Assembly: GCF_008364625.2 (NCBI RefSeq) | Contig: NZ_CP126604.1 | Location: 186,001-250,000 of the forward strand | Reading direction: 5' to 3' | DNA length: 64,000 nucleotides | Origin: Enterobacter dykesii | GTDB taxonomy: Bacteria > Pseudomonadota > Gammaproteobacteria > Enterobacterales > Enterobacteriaceae | Shown: one piece after another, positions 52,753 through 62,232 of the stretch | How the letters are laid out: each line of letters starts with the position of its first letter | Position numbering within the stretch: the stretch's first letter is position 1 | Position numbers and translations under genes: made by a program | The notes under the pieces: generated by a model | What the model saw: the letters and a program-made list of their open reading frames with translations, nothing else | What the model was told of the DNA's origin: nothing | Database searches by the model: none

Positions 52753-53583
52753 TTAACGAATCCCACCGTACGCCAGCGTCACCTCTTTCGCCGCCTTAAT
52801 CACCAGCGCGCCCAGCTCGGTCACGCGGTCGTCGGTCATCCGCGAAATCGGCCCGGAGATGGAGATGGCGGCAAACGGCTCGCGGTGCTCGTCAAAAATG
52901 CAGGACGCGAGGCAGCGCAGGCCCAGGGCATGTTCTTCATCATCAAACGAATAGCCGCGCTTGCGGGTCAGGGCCAGATCTTCTTTCAGATGCACGGGCG
53001 ATACCAGCGTGGCGTGGGTATAGGCGTGCAGCCCTTTACGGTGCAGCAGCCCCGTCACCTGCTCTTCGCTTAGCTGCGAGAGAAACGCTTTCCCCGCCCC
53101 GGAGGCATGCATCGGCAGCTTGCCGCCAATCGGTGCGGACATGCGCATCAGCTGCGTGCACTGCACCTGGTCGATGATAATCGCCTGGTGGTCGCTCTGG
53201 TCCAGCACCGCCAGGTTTACGGTCTCGCCGGACTCCTCCATCAGCTTGCGCAGAATCGGGTGCACAATCGCCAGCAGGTTGCGGCTCTGCAGGAAGCTGC
53301 TGCCGACTATAAACGCATGCGCGCCCACCGCCCAGTGCCCCAGCTCGCCGACCTGGCGGACAAAGCCCAGCTGCTGCATGGTGGTCAGCAGGCGGTGCGT
53401 CGTGGAGTTAGGCAGGCCAGCCTGCTGGGCCAGCTCCGTCAGGGCCACGCTGCCGTGCGACTCGGCTATCCACTCCAGCAGCTTCAAACCGCGCGTGAGC
53501 GATTGAACCTGTCCGCCCTGTTGTGTGGCGGCGGTGGTGGCAGCAGGTTTTCTGCCGCGTTTAGCGGGAACGGTCGCGACCAT
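52753..53583 (-). CDS. iclR: IclR, repressor of the acetate operon
   Basis: Transcriptional repressor of aceBAK and of itself; glyoxylate and pyruvate modulate its binding in E. coli. It has 276 residues. A basic N-terminal tail (PAKRGRKP) is followed by a winged helix (about 25-85, VQSLTRGLKLLEWIAES and NSTTHRLLTTMQQLGFV), then the IclR effector domain (GKLPMHASGAGKAFL, FDDEEHALGLRCLA). I chose the ATG at 53583, which has aaggag 6 bases upstream, over 53616. E. coli arpA is absent next to it. Confidence 0.96.
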   Translation of the reverse strand: MVATVPAKRGRKPAATTAATQQGGQVQSLTRGLKLLEWIAESHGSVALTELAQQAGLPNSTTHRLLTTMQQLGFVRQVGELGHWAVGAHAFIVGSSFLQSRNLLAIVHPILRKLMEESGETVNLAVLDQSDHQAIIIDQVQCTQLMRMSAPIGGKLPMHASGAGKAFLSQLSEEQVTGLLHRKGLHAYTHATLVSPVHLKEDLALTRKRGYSFDDEEHALGLRCLASCIFDEHREPFAAISISGPISRMTDDRVTELGALVIKAAKEVTLAYGGIR

Positions 53584-53606
53584 GACGATCTCCTTTTTCT
53601 GTATCG

Positions 53607-53621
53607 TGGAAATCATTTTCG
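53607..53621 (-). promoter_or_regulatory. IclR autoregulatory operator
   Basis: TGGAAATCATTTTCG matches the IclR palindrome TGGAAATNATTTCCA except in the last half-site. It lies 24 bases before the iclR start codon. Confidence 0.7.
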
Positions 53622-53673
53622 TTTTATTTGGTGAATTTGCAACCGTTATCCTGACTGATCGGAGGAGTGATGG

Positions 53674-53686
53674 TGAACATGTCTCA
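53674..53686 (+). promoter_or_regulatory. Candidate MetR site before metH
   Basis: TGAACATGTCTCA fits the MetR consensus TGAA-N5-TTCA with one mismatch, about 90 bases before metH. MetR with homocysteine regulates metH in E. coli. Confidence 0.45.
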
Positions 53687-53776
53687 TGTTACCGCTGTGC
53701 GGCTTTTCCACCCTACGAGATTGTGCCAGTATGGAACGCAGCCTTTTGGCCTTGTTGAGCGTTGTCGGGAGCAAGT

Positions 53777-56700
53777 GTGAGCAGCAAAGTAGAGCAACTG
53801 CGTGCGCAGTTAAATGAACGAATTCTGGTGCTGGACGGCGGCATGGGCACCATGATCCAGGGGTATCGTCTGAGTGAAGACGATTTCCGCGGCGAACGTT
53901 TTGCCGACTGGCCCTGCGACCTGAAAGGGAACAACGACCTGCTGGTGCTCAGCAAGCCGTCCGTCATTAAGGATATCCACAACGCCTACTTCGAAGCGGG
54001 TGCGGATATCGTTGAAACCAACACCTTCAACTCGACAACCATCGCCATGGCGGATTACCAGATGGCATCCCTGTCGGCGGAAATCAACCTGGAAGCCGCG
54101 AAGCTGGCGCGCGCCTGCGCCGACGAGTGGACGGCCCGCACGCCGGACAAGCCTCGCTACGTTGCGGGGGTGCTTGGCCCGACGAACCGCACCGCGTCGA
54201 TTTCACCGGACGTCAACGACCCGGCGTTTCGTAATATCACCTTCGATCAGCTGGTTGCGGCCTACCGGGAATCGACCAGAGCGCTGGTGGAAGGCGGTTC
54301 CGATCTGATCCTGATTGAAACCGTATTCGACACCCTCAACGCCAAGGCCGCGATTTACGCGGTGAAAGAGGAGTTCGAGGCGCTGGGCGTTGACCTGCCG
54401 ATCATGATTTCCGGCACCATCACCGATGCCTCCGGCCGCACCCTGTCCGGTCAGACAACCGAAGCGTTTTATAACTCCCTGCGTCACGCCGAAGCGCTCT
54501 CCTTTGGCCTGAACTGCGCGCTGGGGCCTGATGAGCTGCGCCAGTACGTGCAGGAACTTTCCCGCATCGCGGAATGCTACGTCACCGCCCACCCGAACGC
54601 CGGTCTGCCGAACGCGTTCGGTGAATACGATCTCGATGCCGACACCATGGCGGCGCAAATCCGCGAGTGGGCCGAGTCTGGCTTCCTGAACATCGTTGGC
54701 GGCTGCTGCGGCACCACGCCGGAGCACATCGCGGCCATGAGCAACGCCGTCGCCGGTCTGCCGCCGCGCAAGCTGCCCGAGCTTCCGGTTGCCTGTCGTC
54801 TTTCCGGCCTGGAGCCGTTGACCATCGGCGACGACAGCCTGTTTGTGAACGTGGGTGAGCGTACTAACGTCACCGGTTCGGCAAAGTTCAAGCGCCTGAT
54901 TAAAGAAGAGAAATACAGTGAAGCGCTGGACGTTGCCCGCCAGCAGGTGGAAAGCGGCGCGCAGATTATCGATATCAACATGGATGAGGGAATGCTCGAC
55001 GCCGAAGCGGCGATGGTGCGTTTCCTCAACCTGATTGCCGGTGAGCCGGACATTGCCCGCGTGCCGATCATGATCGACTCGTCCAAATGGGAAGTCATCG
55101 AAAAAGGGCTGAAGTGCATCCAGGGTAAAGGCATCGTCAACTCTATCTCGATGAAAGAGGGCGTTGATATCTTTATCCACCACGCGAAGATGGTCCGCCG
55201 CTACGGTGCCGCCGTGGTGGTCATGGCCTTCGACGAAGTGGGCCAGGCGGATACCCGCAAGCGCAAAATTGAGATTTGCCGCCGCGCGTACAAGATTTTG
55301 ACCGAAGAGGTGGGCTTCCCGCCGGAAGACATTATCTTTGACCCGAATATCTTCGCCGTCGCGACCGGGATTGAAGAGCACAACAACTACGCCCAGGACT
55401 TTATCGGGGCATGTGAGGACATCAAGCGCGAGCTGCCGCACGCGCTGATCTCCGGCGGCGTATCAAACGTGTCGTTCTCGTTCCGCGGTAACGAACCGGT
55501 GCGCGAAGCAATCCACGCCGTGTTTCTTTACTACGCCATCCGCAACGGCATGGACATGGGGATCGTTAACGCCGGACAGCTGGCGATTTACGACGACCTT
55601 CCTGCCGAGCTGCGCGACGCCGTAGAGGACGTGATCCTTAACCGCCGCGACGACGCGACCGAGCGCATGCTGGACCTGGCGGAGAAATACCGCGGCAGCA
55701 AATCGGATGAGGCGGCAAATGTTCAGCAGGCCGAGTGGCGTTCCTGGGACGTGAAAAAGCGTCTGGAATACTCGCTGGTCAAAGGCATCACCGAATTTAT
55801 CGAGCTTGATACCGAAGAGGCGCGCCAGCAGGCAGCCCGCCCGATTGAGGTGATCGAAGGCCCGCTGATGGACGGCATGAACGTGGTCGGCGATCTGTTC
55901 GGCGAGGGCAAAATGTTCCTGCCGCAGGTGGTGAAATCCGCCCGCGTGATGAAGCAGGCGGTAGCGTATCTTGAGCCCTACATCGAAGCCAGCAAAGAGA
56001 AAGGCTCCAGCAACGGCAAGATGGTTATCGCCACCGTGAAGGGCGACGTGCACGACATCGGCAAGAATATCGTCGGCGTAGTGCTGCAGTGTAATAACTA
56101 CGAAATTATCGACCTTGGCGTGATGGTCCCGGCGGACAAAATCCTCAAGACCGCGCGCGAGGTGAACGCCGACCTGATTGGCCTCTCCGGCCTGATTACG
56201 CCGTCGCTCGACGAAATGGTCAACGTGGCAAAAGAGATGGAGCGACAGGGCTTCACCATTCCGTTATTGATTGGCGGAGCGACCACCTCGAAAGCGCACA
56301 CTGCGGTGAAAATCGAGCAGAACTACAGCGGGCCGACGGTCTACGTGCAGAACGCCTCGCGTACGGTGGGCGTGGTATCCGCGCTGCTCTCTGATACCCA
56401 GCGCGACGAGTTTGTTGAGCGCACCCGCAAAGAGTACGAAACCGTTCGCATCCAGCACGGGCGCAAGAAACCGCGCACCCCGCCTGTTTCACTCCAGGCT
56501 GCGCGCGATAACGATCTGGCGTTTGACTGGTCGAGCTATACGCCGCCGGTCGCGCATCGCCTGGGCGTTCAGGAGGTCAGCGCCAGCATCGAAACGCTGC
56601 GCAACTACATCGACTGGACGCCGTTCTTTATGACCTGGTCGCTGGCGGGTAAATATCCGCGCATCCTGGAAGATGAGGTGGTTGGCGAGGAGGCGAAGCG

Positions 56701-57460
56701 CCTGTTTAAAGACGCCAACGACATGCTCGACACGCTGAGCGCGGAGAAAACCCTCAACCCGCGCGGCGTGGTGGGCCTGTTTCCGGCCAACCGCGTGGGC
56801 GACGACGTTGAAATTTACCGCGATGAAACCCGCACCCACGTGCTGGCGGTCAGCCGCCATCTGCGCCAGCAAACGGAGAAAGTGGGCTTTGCCAACTACT
56901 GCCTGGCCGATTTCGTCGCGCCGAAGCTCTCCGGAAAAGCGGATTATATCGGCGCCTTTGCGGTAACCGGCGGTCTGGAAGAAGATGCGCTGGCGGACGC
57001 GTTCGAAGCGCAGCGCGATGATTACAATAAAATCATGGTGAAAGCGATTGCCGACCGCCTCGCGGAAGCCTTCGCCGAGTACCTGCACGAGCGCGTGCGT
57101 AAGGTGCACTGGGGCTACGCGGCGAACGAAAACCTCAGCAATGAGGATCTGATCCGCGAAAACTACCAGGGCATTCGCCCGGCGCCGGGCTATCCGGCCT
57201 GTCCGGAGCATACCGAAAAAGGCACCATCTGGAAGCTGCTGGACGTAGAAACCCATACTGGCATGAAGCTCACCGAGTCGTTCGCCATGTGGCCAGGGGC
57301 GTCCGTTTCCGGCTGGTACTTCAGCCATCCGGACAGCAAGTATTTCGCCGTGGCGCAGCTACAGCGGGATCAGATTGAAGATTACGCCCTGCGCAAAGGC
57401 ATGAGCGTGTCTGAAGTGGAGCGCTGGCTGGCGCCAAATCTCGGCTACGACGCCGACTAA
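53777..57460 (+). CDS. metH: MetH, cobalamin-dependent methionine synthase
   Basis: Transfers methyl from methyltetrahydrofolate to homocysteine through enzyme-bound cobalamin. It has 1227 residues, the E. coli length, using GTG at 53777 with ggag 5 bases upstream. Domains in order: homocysteine-binding barrel (zinc cysteines in GLNCALGP and GGCCGTTP), pterin-binding barrel (about 350-620), cap and B12 domain with the cobalt-ligating His in [11 protein letters not shown], and the SAM reactivation domain ([15 protein letters not shown]). Monocistronic with a strong terminator. Confidence 0.98.
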   Translation: MSSKVEQLRAQLNERILVLDGGMGTMIQGYRLSEDDFRGERFADWPCDLKGNNDLLVLSKPSVIKDIHNAYFEAGADIVETNTFNSTTIAMADYQMASLSAEINLEAAKLARACADEWTARTPDKPRYVAGVLGPTNRTASISPDVNDPAFRNITFDQLVAAYRESTRALVEGGSDLILIETVFDTLNAKAAIYAVKEEFEALGVDLPIMISGTITDASGRTLSGQTTEAFYNSLRHAEALSFGLNCALGPDELRQYVQELSRIAECYVTAHPNAGLPNAFGEYDLDADTMAAQIREWAESGFLNIVGGCCGTTPEHIAAMSNAVAGLPPRKLPELPVACRLSGLEPLTIGDDSLFVNVGERTNVTGSAKFKRLIKEEKYSEALDVARQQVESGAQIIDINMDEGMLDAEAAMVRFLNLIAGEPDIARVPIMIDSSKWEVIEKGLKCIQGKGIVNSISMKEGVDIFIHHAKMVRRYGAAVVVMAFDEVGQADTRKRKIEICRRAYKILTEEVGFPPEDIIFDPNIFAVATGIEEHNNYAQDFIGACEDIKRELPHALISGGVSNVSFSFRGNEPVREAIHAVFLYYAIRNGMDMGIVNAGQLAIYDDLPAELRDAVEDVILNRRDDATERMLDLAEKYRGSKSDEAANVQQAEWRSWDVKKRLEYSLVKGITEFIELDTEEARQQAARPIEVIEGPLMDGMNVVGDLFGEGKMFLPQVVKSARVMKQAVAYLEPYIEASKEKGSSNGKMVIATVKGDVHDIGKNIVGVVLQCNNYEIIDLGVMVPADKILKTAREVNADLIGLSGLITPSLDEMVNVAKEMERQGFTIPLLIGGATTSKAHTAVKIEQNYSGPTVYVQNASRTVGVVSALLSDTQRDEFVERTRKEYETVRIQHGRKKPRTPPVSLQAARDNDLAFDWSSYTPPVAHRLGVQEVSASIETLRNYIDWTPFFMTWSLAGKYPRILEDEVVGEEAKRLFKDANDMLDTLSAEKTLNPRGVVGLFPANRVGDDVEIYRDETRTHVLAVSRHLRQQTEKVGFANYCLADFVAPKLSGKADYIGAFAVTGGLEEDALADAFEAQRDDYNKIMVKAIADRLAEAFAEYLHERVRKVHWGYAANENLSNEDLIRENYQGIRPAPGYPACPEHTEKGTIWKLLDVETHTGMKLTESFAMWPGASVSGWYFSHPDSKYFAVAQLQRDQIEDYALRKGMSVSEVERWLAPNLGYDAD

Positions 57461-57482
57461 AATCACTTTTCCTTACAACAAA

Positions 57483-57512
57483 CAGGGCGCTCATTGGGCG
57501 CCCTGTCTCTTT
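57483..57512 (+). terminator. metH terminator
   Basis: 8-bp GC-rich stem cagggcgc / gcgccctg with a 7-base loop and T-rich tail. Confidence 0.88.
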
Positions 57513-57576
57513 CTTACGTTTAAACCCTTATACTGAATCTAAGGAAAATGAATAACGATAAGGAGAAACCACTTCC

Positions 57577-59208
57577 GTGCTGACACTGTTACACCTGCTC
57601 TCTGCAGTCGCCCTGCTCGTATGGGGCACCCATATCGTCCGTACCGGCGTGATGCGCGTATTTGGCGCGCGCTTGCGTACCGTTCTCAGCAGCAGCGTTG
57701 AGAAGAAGCCGCTCGCCTTCTGCGCGGGCATTGGCGTAACGGCACTGGTTCAGAGCAGCAACGCCACAACCCTGCTTGTGACCTCCTTTGTGGCGCAGGA
57801 TCTGGTGGCGCTGGCCCCGGCGCTGGTGATTGTGCTGGGAGCTGATGTGGGTACCGCGCTGATGGCGCGTGTCCTGACCTTCGATCTCTCCTGGCTGTCG
57901 CCGCTGCTGATTTTTATCGGCGTTATCTTCTTCCTCGGCCGCAAGCAGACGCGCGCCGGACAGCTCGGGCGCGTAGGGATTGGCCTGGGGCTGATCCTGC
58001 TGGCGCTGGAGCTGATTGTGCAGGCGGTCACGCCAATCACCGAGGCCAACGGCGTGCAGGTCATCTTCGCCTCCCTGACCGGGGACATCATGCTGGATGC
58101 TCTGATTGGCGCGGTGTTTGCCATCGTCAGCTACTCCAGCCTGGCCGCCGTGCTGCTGACGGCAACCTTAACCGCCACAGGGGCGATCTCCTTCCCGGTG
58201 GCGCTGTGTCTGGTGATCGGGGCCAACCTCGGCTCCGGCCTGCTGGCGATGCTCAATAACAGCGCGGCCAACGCCGCCGCCCGCCGCGTGGCCCTCGGCA
58301 GCCTGCTGTTTAAGCTGGTGGGCAGCCTGATCATCCTGCCCTTTATCCACCCGCTGGCGAACCTGATGGACAATCTCCCTCTGCCGAAGGCGGAGCTGGT
58401 GATCTACTTTCACGTGTTCTACAACCTGGTGCGCTGCCTGGCGATGGTGCCTTTTGCCGGGCCGATGGCCCGCTTCTGCGAACGTCTCATTCAGGACGAA
58501 CCTGAGCTGGATGCGCGCCTGAAGCCGAAGCACCTGGATACGTCCGCGCTGGATACCCCGGCGCTGGCGCTGGCGAATGCCGCGCGCGAGACGCTGCGCA
58601 TGGGTGACGCAATGGAAACCATGCTCGAAGGACTGCAAAAGGTGATGCACGGCGAGCCGCGTGAAGAGAAAGAACTGCGCAGACTGGCGGACGATATCAA
58701 CGTGCTCTATACCGCCATCAAGCTTTATCTGGCGCGTATGCCGCAGGACGAGCTGGCGGAAGAGGAGTCCCGCCGCTGGGCGGAAATTATCGAGATGTCG
58801 CTTAACCTTGAGCAGGCCTCGGATATCGTTGAGCGTATGGGCAGCGAGATCGCCGACAAATCCCTGGCCGCGCGTCGTGCGTTCTCCGTTGAAGGCCTGA
58901 AGGAGTTGGAAGCGCTGCACGAACAGCTGGTCAGCAACCTCAAGCTGGCGATGCTGGTCTTCTTCTCCAGCGACGTCCCGAGCGCGCGCCGCCTGCGTCG
59001 CAACAAGCATCGTTTCCGTATTCTGAACCGCCGCTACTCGCACGCGCACGTTGAGCGTCTACACCAGCAGAACGTGCAGAGCATCGAAACCAGCTCCCTG
59101 CATCTGGGGCTGCTGGGGGATATGAAGCGTCTCAACTCGTTGTTCTGCGCGGTGGCGTACAGCGTGATGGAGCAGCCGGATGAAGACGACGAGCGGGACG
59201 AGTATTAA
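57577..59208 (+). CDS. yjbB: YjbB, Na+/phosphate cotransporter family protein
   Basis: Inner-membrane protein of the NptA/PNaS family; in E. coli YjbB overproduction exports phosphate. It has 543 residues with a GTG start (MLTLLHLLSAVALLVWGTH). The N-terminal half carries two inverted repeats with the QSSNAT signature (ALVQSSNATT, and YSSLAAVLLTATLTATG). The C-terminal half from about 330 is a helical PhoU-like domain. Its last four bases overlap the converging antitoxin gene. E. coli pepE, normally next, is missing. Confidence 0.95.
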   Translation: MLTLLHLLSAVALLVWGTHIVRTGVMRVFGARLRTVLSSSVEKKPLAFCAGIGVTALVQSSNATTLLVTSFVAQDLVALAPALVIVLGADVGTALMARVLTFDLSWLSPLLIFIGVIFFLGRKQTRAGQLGRVGIGLGLILLALELIVQAVTPITEANGVQVIFASLTGDIMLDALIGAVFAIVSYSSLAAVLLTATLTATGAISFPVALCLVIGANLGSGLLAMLNNSAANAAARRVALGSLLFKLVGSLIILPFIHPLANLMDNLPLPKAELVIYFHVFYNLVRCLAMVPFAGPMARFCERLIQDEPELDARLKPKHLDTSALDTPALALANAARETLRMGDAMETMLEGLQKVMHGEPREEKELRRLADDINVLYTAIKLYLARMPQDELAEEESRRWAEIIEMSLNLEQASDIVERMGSEIADKSLAARRAFSVEGLKELEALHEQLVSNLKLAMLVFFSSDVPSARRLRRNKHRFRILNRRYSHAHVERLHQQNVQSIETSSLHLGLLGDMKRLNSLFCAVAYSVMEQPDEDDERDEY

Positions 59209-59498
59209 TCTCCGGCGTGTTTGATTGTTAACCCAAGACCCAATGCTTTCATGACCGCCAGAGTGGTTTTAAGCGTTGGGTTTCCTTTATCACTGAACGA
59301 TCGATATAGTTGCTCTCGTGATAGGCCAGTTTGCTGTGAAATGGTCGACATTCCTTTCGCGCGCGCGATGACGCCCAGCGCTTTAGCAATATACGCTGAG
59401 TCGCCCGTTTCTAAGGCATCAGCCATAAACACGGCGATTTCCTCATCATCCACCAGCGCGTTTGCTGGATCGTAGGATGTTAATTTATGCATGCTCAT
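59205..59498 (-). CDS. Antitoxin of a HI1420-type toxin-antitoxin module
   Basis: Helix-turn-helix antitoxin, 97 residues, of the addiction-module family named after Haemophilus HI1420 (HigA-like). The HTH is at about 52-75 (STISQQTGLSREQLYRSFS), followed by the family tail NPTLKTTLAVMKALGL. It starts immediately after the toxin stop (TGAATG), so it is translated from the same message, second in order. An alternative start is Met3. It overlaps the yjbB 3' end by 4 bases on the opposite strand. It should neutralise the toxin and repress the pair. Confidence 0.85.
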   Translation of the reverse strand: MSMHKLTSYDPANALVDDEEIAVFMADALETGDSAYIAKALGVIARAKGMSTISQQTGLSREQLYRSFSDKGNPTLKTTLAVMKALGLGLTIKHAGD

Positions 59499-59801
59499 TC
59501 ACTCCTGCCATTGGGATACATTGCTCAGCATTTTTGCCATAAGTATGTCTCTGGCCTGGCTGCTTTTGTCACCACCACACAACAGCACGATGATGCAATT
59601 GCCCTGGTCTTTAAAATAGATTCTGTAGCCCGGACCATAGTGGATCCTCAGCTCACTTATACCTTCCCCAACGGGTTTAATGTCGCCCGCTAAACCATTT
59701 GCCAACCGAAAGAGGCGGGAAGCGATAATGGTCTTCGCTCGCCGATCTTTTAAGTTTTGCTCCCAGCGTTGGAAGGATTCTGTCTGAACTATCTCCTTCA
59801 T
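59499..59801 (-). CDS. RelE/HigB-family toxin (HI1419 type)
   Basis: Predicted ribosome-dependent mRNA interferase or related killer protein, 100 residues, of the HI1419 addiction-module toxin family. It has conserved NLKDRRAKTIIASRLFRL near the N-terminus, the core GISELRIHYGPGYRIYF, and the C-terminal VLLCGGDKSSQARDILMAK. Toxin-first order is normal for this family. The start follows a weak site; another ATG would truncate the fold. It replaces pepE of the E. coli order, so it is probably a horizontally acquired unit. Confidence 0.85.
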   Translation of the reverse strand: MKEIVQTESFQRWEQNLKDRRAKTIIASRLFRLANGLAGDIKPVGEGISELRIHYGPGYRIYFKDQGNCIIVLLCGGDKSSQARDILMAKMLSNVSQWQE

Positions 59802-59821
59802 ATTACTCCATGTGATTTATA

Positions 59822-59835
59822 AACTACAAATAGTT
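59822..59835. promoter_or_regulatory. Candidate operator of the toxin-antitoxin module
   Basis: Inverted repeat AACTA-caaa-TAGTT, 20 bases upstream of the toxin ATG, where an autorepressing antitoxin would bind. A second inverted repeat (agctaa / ttagct) lies at about 59850-59868. Confidence 0.35.
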
Positions 59836-59998
59836 GTCTCTGGAGAGTAAAGCTAAAAGGAGTTAGCTCAAGGATAAATGGCCTGACGCTAAATCTTGAA
59901 AGCGTCTCGCAAACTAAAAAACCCGCTTCAGTTACCGTCAGCTAATCTTTTTTTTCGGCCCATACCTAAGGTATATTTCGCCCTTCACAGGAGAAACT

Positions 59999-60871
59999 AT
60001 GCTGCCAACTCAATCAACCCGATTAAACAAATACATTAGCGAGAGCGGGATCTGCTCACGTCGCGAGGCTGACCGTTACATTGAACAAGGTAACGTGTTT
60101 CTTAACGGCAAACGCGCCACCATCGGCGACCAGGTGGTACCCGGCGATGTGGTTAAAGTGAATGGTCAGGTCATCGAACCGCGCGATGCTGAAGACCTGG
60201 TGTTTATCGCGTTGAACAAACCGGTTGGGATTGTCAGCACCACGGAAGACGGCGAGCGGGACAACATCGTTGATTTCGTGAACCACAGCAGCCGTATTTT
60301 CCCGATTGGCCGTCTGGATAAAGACTCTCAGGGGCTGATTTTCCTCACCAACCACGGCGATCTGGTTAATAAAATTCTGCGTGCCGGTAACGATCACGAG
60401 AAAGAGTACATTGTGACGGTGAATAAGCCGGTTACGGACGAATTTATTCGCGGCATGGGCGCCGGGGTGCCGATCCTCGGTACCGTCACGAAAAAGTGTA
60501 AGGTGAAGAAAGAAGCGCCGTTCGCGTTCCGCATTACGCTGGTGCAGGGCCTGAACCGCCAGATCCGCCGTATGTGCGAGCACTTCGGTTATGAAGTGAC
60601 GAAGCTGGAACGCACGCGCATCATGAACGTCAGCCTGTCCGGCATCCCGCTGGGCGAGTGGCGCGATTTAACGGATGACGAGCTGATTGAACTCTTCAAG
60701 CTTATCGAGAACTCTTCGTCCGAAGCGAAGCCGAAGGCCAAAGCAAAACCGAAAACCCAGGCGATTAAGCGCCCGGTGGTGAAGGCGCCTCAGGCGGAAG
60801 ATAAGGGGCGAGGCAAGCCGGTTAACGGAAAACGCTTTACCCAGCCGGGGCGCAAAAAGAAAGGGCGCTGA
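59999..60871 (+). CDS. rluF: RluF, 23S rRNA pseudouridine(2604) synthase
   Basis: Makes pseudouridine at 23S position 2604; in E. coli it also acts on tRNA-Tyr position 35. It has 290 residues: an N-terminal S4 RNA-binding domain ([21 protein letters not shown]), then the RsuA-family catalytic domain with D107 in [10 protein letters not shown]. The low-complexity Lys/Ala/Pro C-terminal tail (from about 240) is typical of RluF. It abuts yjbD head-on with no intergenic base. Confidence 0.97.
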   Translation: MLPTQSTRLNKYISESGICSRREADRYIEQGNVFLNGKRATIGDQVVPGDVVKVNGQVIEPRDAEDLVFIALNKPVGIVSTTEDGERDNIVDFVNHSSRIFPIGRLDKDSQGLIFLTNHGDLVNKILRAGNDHEKEYIVTVNKPVTDEFIRGMGAGVPILGTVTKKCKVKKEAPFAFRITLVQGLNRQIRRMCEHFGYEVTKLERTRIMNVSLSGIPLGEWRDLTDDELIELFKLIENSSSEAKPKAKAKPKTQAIKRPVVKAPQAEDKGRGKPVNGKRFTQPGRKKKGR

Positions 60872-61144
60872 TTAGCGCCTTCCACGGGTAGACGTTGTGG
60901 CCGACCAGGAAAAGGTCGCCTCTGCATCAGGTTTATAAGCCTGCTCTTTTTTCAGCTTGCGGGCTTTTTTCGCCGCGGCGTCACGCTGCGCCATCAGCTT
61001 ATCGATGTACTCTTTTTTCACCTGATTGGTTTCGGCGTTGGTCAGCGTGCGGCCATGTGCGATACGGGCGCGGTCGAGAAGCGTTTTCAGTTCGCGCTGC
61101 TCGGCTTCCGTCATGTCTTTCTGGGTCAAACGTGGTGTAGCCAT
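60872..61144 (-). CDS. yjbD: YjbD, DUF3811 family protein
   Basis: Small basic, helical cytoplasmic protein of unknown function, 90 residues, starting MATPRLTQKDMTEAEQRELK, with a Lys/Ala-rich middle (AAAKKARKLKKEQ). It converges on rluF. Its Shine-Dalgarno aggagg is inside the 3' arm of a 9-bp hairpin. Function cannot be inferred. Confidence 0.9.
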   Translation of the reverse strand: MATPRLTQKDMTEAEQRELKTLLDRARIAHGRTLTNAETNQVKKEYIDKLMAQRDAAAKKARKLKKEQAYKPDAEATFSWSATTSTRGRR

Positions 61145-61147
61145 TGC

Positions 61148-61173
61148 TGAAGCCTCCTGATAGAGAGGCTTCA
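61148..61173 (-). promoter_or_regulatory. Hairpin masking the yjbD ribosome-binding site
   Basis: On the minus strand tgaagcctc / gaggcttca pair around an 8-base loop. The Shine-Dalgarno aggagg spans loop and 3' arm, 8 bases before the ATG. The stem should reduce translation unless opened. Confidence 0.65.
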
Positions 61174-61194
61174 GTGTAAAGCAAGCCGCGTAAA

Positions 61195-62139
61195 TTAACC
61201 CTGCTTCACCGCATCTTTTTTCGTTTGTTCATCAATCGGTTTGCCGGACCAGTAGCCCGCCAGTAGCGAGCCGGAGAGGTTATGCCAGACGGAGAACAGC
61301 GCGCCAGGCAGGGCCGCCAGCGGGGAGAAGTAAATTTTACCGAGTGCCGCCGCCAGGCCGGAGTTCTGCATGCCCACCTCGATTGCCAGCGTGCGGCAGG
61401 TCGATTCGTCAAAACCAAACAGCTTCCCGCCCCAGTAGCCGCCCAGCAGGCCAATAGTGTTATGCAGCACCACGGCGATGATCACGACAAAGCCCACGGA
61501 GGCAATGTGCGATGCGGAGCCCGCCACCACTGCGCTGATGATCGCCAGAATGCAGACCATCGAAAACGCAGGCAGGTACGGCTCAACGGCCTTCACCACG
61601 CGCGGGAAAAGATGGTGAATGACCAGCCCCAGCGCAATCGGGATCACCACAATCTGCAGAATGCTGAGCAGCATGCCCGTCACGTCCACCTGAATATGCG
61701 CATCCACGTACAGGCGGGTTAATAGCGGCGTGGCAATCACGCCCACCAGCGTGGAAACGGAGGAGATGGTGACGGAGAGCGCCACGTCGCCTTTCGCCAG
61801 GTAGATCATGACGTTGGACGCCGTGCCGCTAGCCACGCTGCCCACCAGAACCATCCCGGCGGAGAGATCGGGCGGCATCTTAAAGGCCATCGCCAGCAGC
61901 CACGCCGCAAGCGGCATCACCAGGTAATGCAGGAAAATCCCTGCTGCGACGGGAGCAGGGCGAGACAGCACGCGCTTGAAATCGTCGATTTTCAAATGCA
62001 CGCCCATACCGAACATGATCAGCATCAGCAGCGTGGCGACCCACGGACCAATGCCTGTGAACGTGGCGGGGGTGTAATACGCGAGTACGGAGAGCAGCAG
62101 CGCCCATAACGGGAACAGCCGAGTAACGGCGGATAACAT
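61195..62139 (-). CDS. panS: PanS-like transporter of the bile acid:Na+ symporter (SLC10/BASS) family
   Basis: Inner-membrane transporter, 314 residues, with about nine to ten hydrophobic helices. Family motifs are [19 protein letters not shown] and the second crossover [14 protein letters not shown]. The Salmonella family member PanS takes up ketopantoate or pantoate; that substrate is plausible here but inferred. It has an aaggaa ribosome-binding site. It lies between yjbD and lysC, where E. coli K-12 has no such gene, behind the lysC terminator. Confidence 0.8.
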   Translation of the reverse strand: MLSAVTRLFPLWALLLSVLAYYTPATFTGIGPWVATLLMLIMFGMGVHLKIDDFKRVLSRPAPVAAGIFLHYLVMPLAAWLLAMAFKMPPDLSAGMVLVGSVASGTASNVMIYLAKGDVALSVTISSVSTLVGVIATPLLTRLYVDAHIQVDVTGMLLSILQIVVIPIALGLVIHHLFPRVVKAVEPYLPAFSMVCILAIISAVVAGSASHIASVGFVVIIAVVLHNTIGLLGGYWGGKLFGFDESTCRTLAIEVGMQNSGLAAALGKIYFSPLAALPGALFSVWHNLSGSLLAGYWSGKPIDEQTKKDAVKQG

Positions 62140-62177
62140 AGTGGATTCCTTGCAGTATTGTCGTGTTGTTTAGTTAT

Positions 62178-62203
62178 GAAAAAGCCGGGTCTGTGCCCGG
62201 CTT
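62178..62203 (-). terminator. lysC terminator
   Basis: Minus-strand stem agccggg / cccggct with a 6-base loop and T5, about 30 bases after the lysC stop. Confidence 0.88.
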
Positions 62204-62232
62204 ATAGGTATTGTTTATCGTGCTAACGAATT

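Noticed and set aside
59962..59974. Palindrome ATACCT-A-AGGTAT before rluF
   Set aside because: Short, AT-rich and without a known regulator; it could arise by chance.
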